Assembly: GCA_003833135.1 (NCBI GenBank)
Contig: QZLH01000458.1
Coordinates: 1-64,000, forward strand
Origin: Oehlia diaphana
Lineage: Eukaryota; Glomeromycota; Glomeromycetes; Glomerales; Glomeraceae
Reading direction: 5' to 3'
Length of the DNA stretch: 64,000 nt
Every line of letters starts with the position of its first letter. The stretch's first letter is position 1. Below are positions 63,793 through 64,000 of this stretch, in pieces. The position numbers and the translations under genes were made by a program. The notes under the pieces are model-generated. The model was not told the DNA's origin, searched no databases, and worked only from the letters and a program-made list of their open reading frames with translations.

Positions 63793-63811
63793 CATCTTAT
63801 ATGAGTAATTC
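63793..63811. repeat. Target-site duplication, right copy
   Basis: Identical 19 bases to 57885-57903, directly after the 5' truncation point. The first three bases (CAT) could also belong to the element, because another copy reads CCCACCAT at 62720-62727. Confidence 0.82.
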
Positions 63812-64000
63812 ATGTATAAAATGTGTCAAATTATACAATTTAAAAATTCACGTGATTGAATTAATATCGACTTTTGATTGGATAGGAATATATCATGTGA
63901 TTAATACTTTGTAATTCTGGCTGAAATTATTAAAATTAAGATTTTTATTTTAAAGACTTTTTTTTTGATATTGATTAGAATTAAGCTTATATCCCAGCCA
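63812..64000. other. Right flank of the retrotransposon insertion
   Basis: A+T-rich unique-looking sequence continuing the target-site duplication; nothing else seen. Confidence 0.5.

Overview
The window is strongly A+T-rich nuclear DNA with short introns (74-112 bases in the well-supported models), GT-AG splice sites, long homopolymer runs, many decayed gene copies and several transposon classes. An intronless F-box/leucine-rich protein, a pair of DDX60-type helicases, a relic of a GMC oxidoreductase, Tc1/mariner debris and an RNase H-bearing non-LTR retrotransposon together suggest a fungus. The closest match in my experience is an arbuscular mycorrhizal fungus such as Rhizophagus (Glomeromycotina). 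That assignment is inference from gene content and base composition.

Layout. 1-10 kb: mostly non-coding, with three spaced copies of a repeat (4.4-7.3 kb), then an array of 295-bp monomers (7.4-8.2 kb) running into a frameshifted reading frame that ends in a polyadenylation signal and an A-run (8.2-9.16 kb). 10.8-11.2 kb: a clean two-exon gene for a 90-residue SHOCT-like protein. 11.7-15.7 kb: gene relics, the clearest a GMC oxidoreductase on the minus strand. 18.7-18.9 kb: a perfect 25-bp TIR/TA miniature transposon. 19.3-19.9 kb: exon-like pieces with hairpins over splice-donor-like sites. 25-27.6 kb: duplicated broken small genes. 27.9-29.6 kb: a second miniature transposon abutting the 3' end of the F-box gene. 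31.4-32.9 kb: a dead Tc1/mariner transposase split by a minisatellite.

34.1-52.8 kb is the core. Two complete, five-exon, DDX60-like Ski2-family DExH helicase genes (1736 and 1733 residues) lie in the same orientation with identical intron positions. Between them, on the other strand, sit a basic 115-residue reading frame and two related 76-residue proteins of no family I recognise. DDX60 is known in animals as an antiviral RNA helicase; any defence role for this cluster is inference.

57.9-63.8 kb is one insertion of a non-LTR retrotransposon on the minus strand, flanked by a 19-bp target-site duplication. Its interior is mis-scaffolded: a middle contig overlaps both neighbours at about 97% identity by eye and probably comes from another genomic copy.
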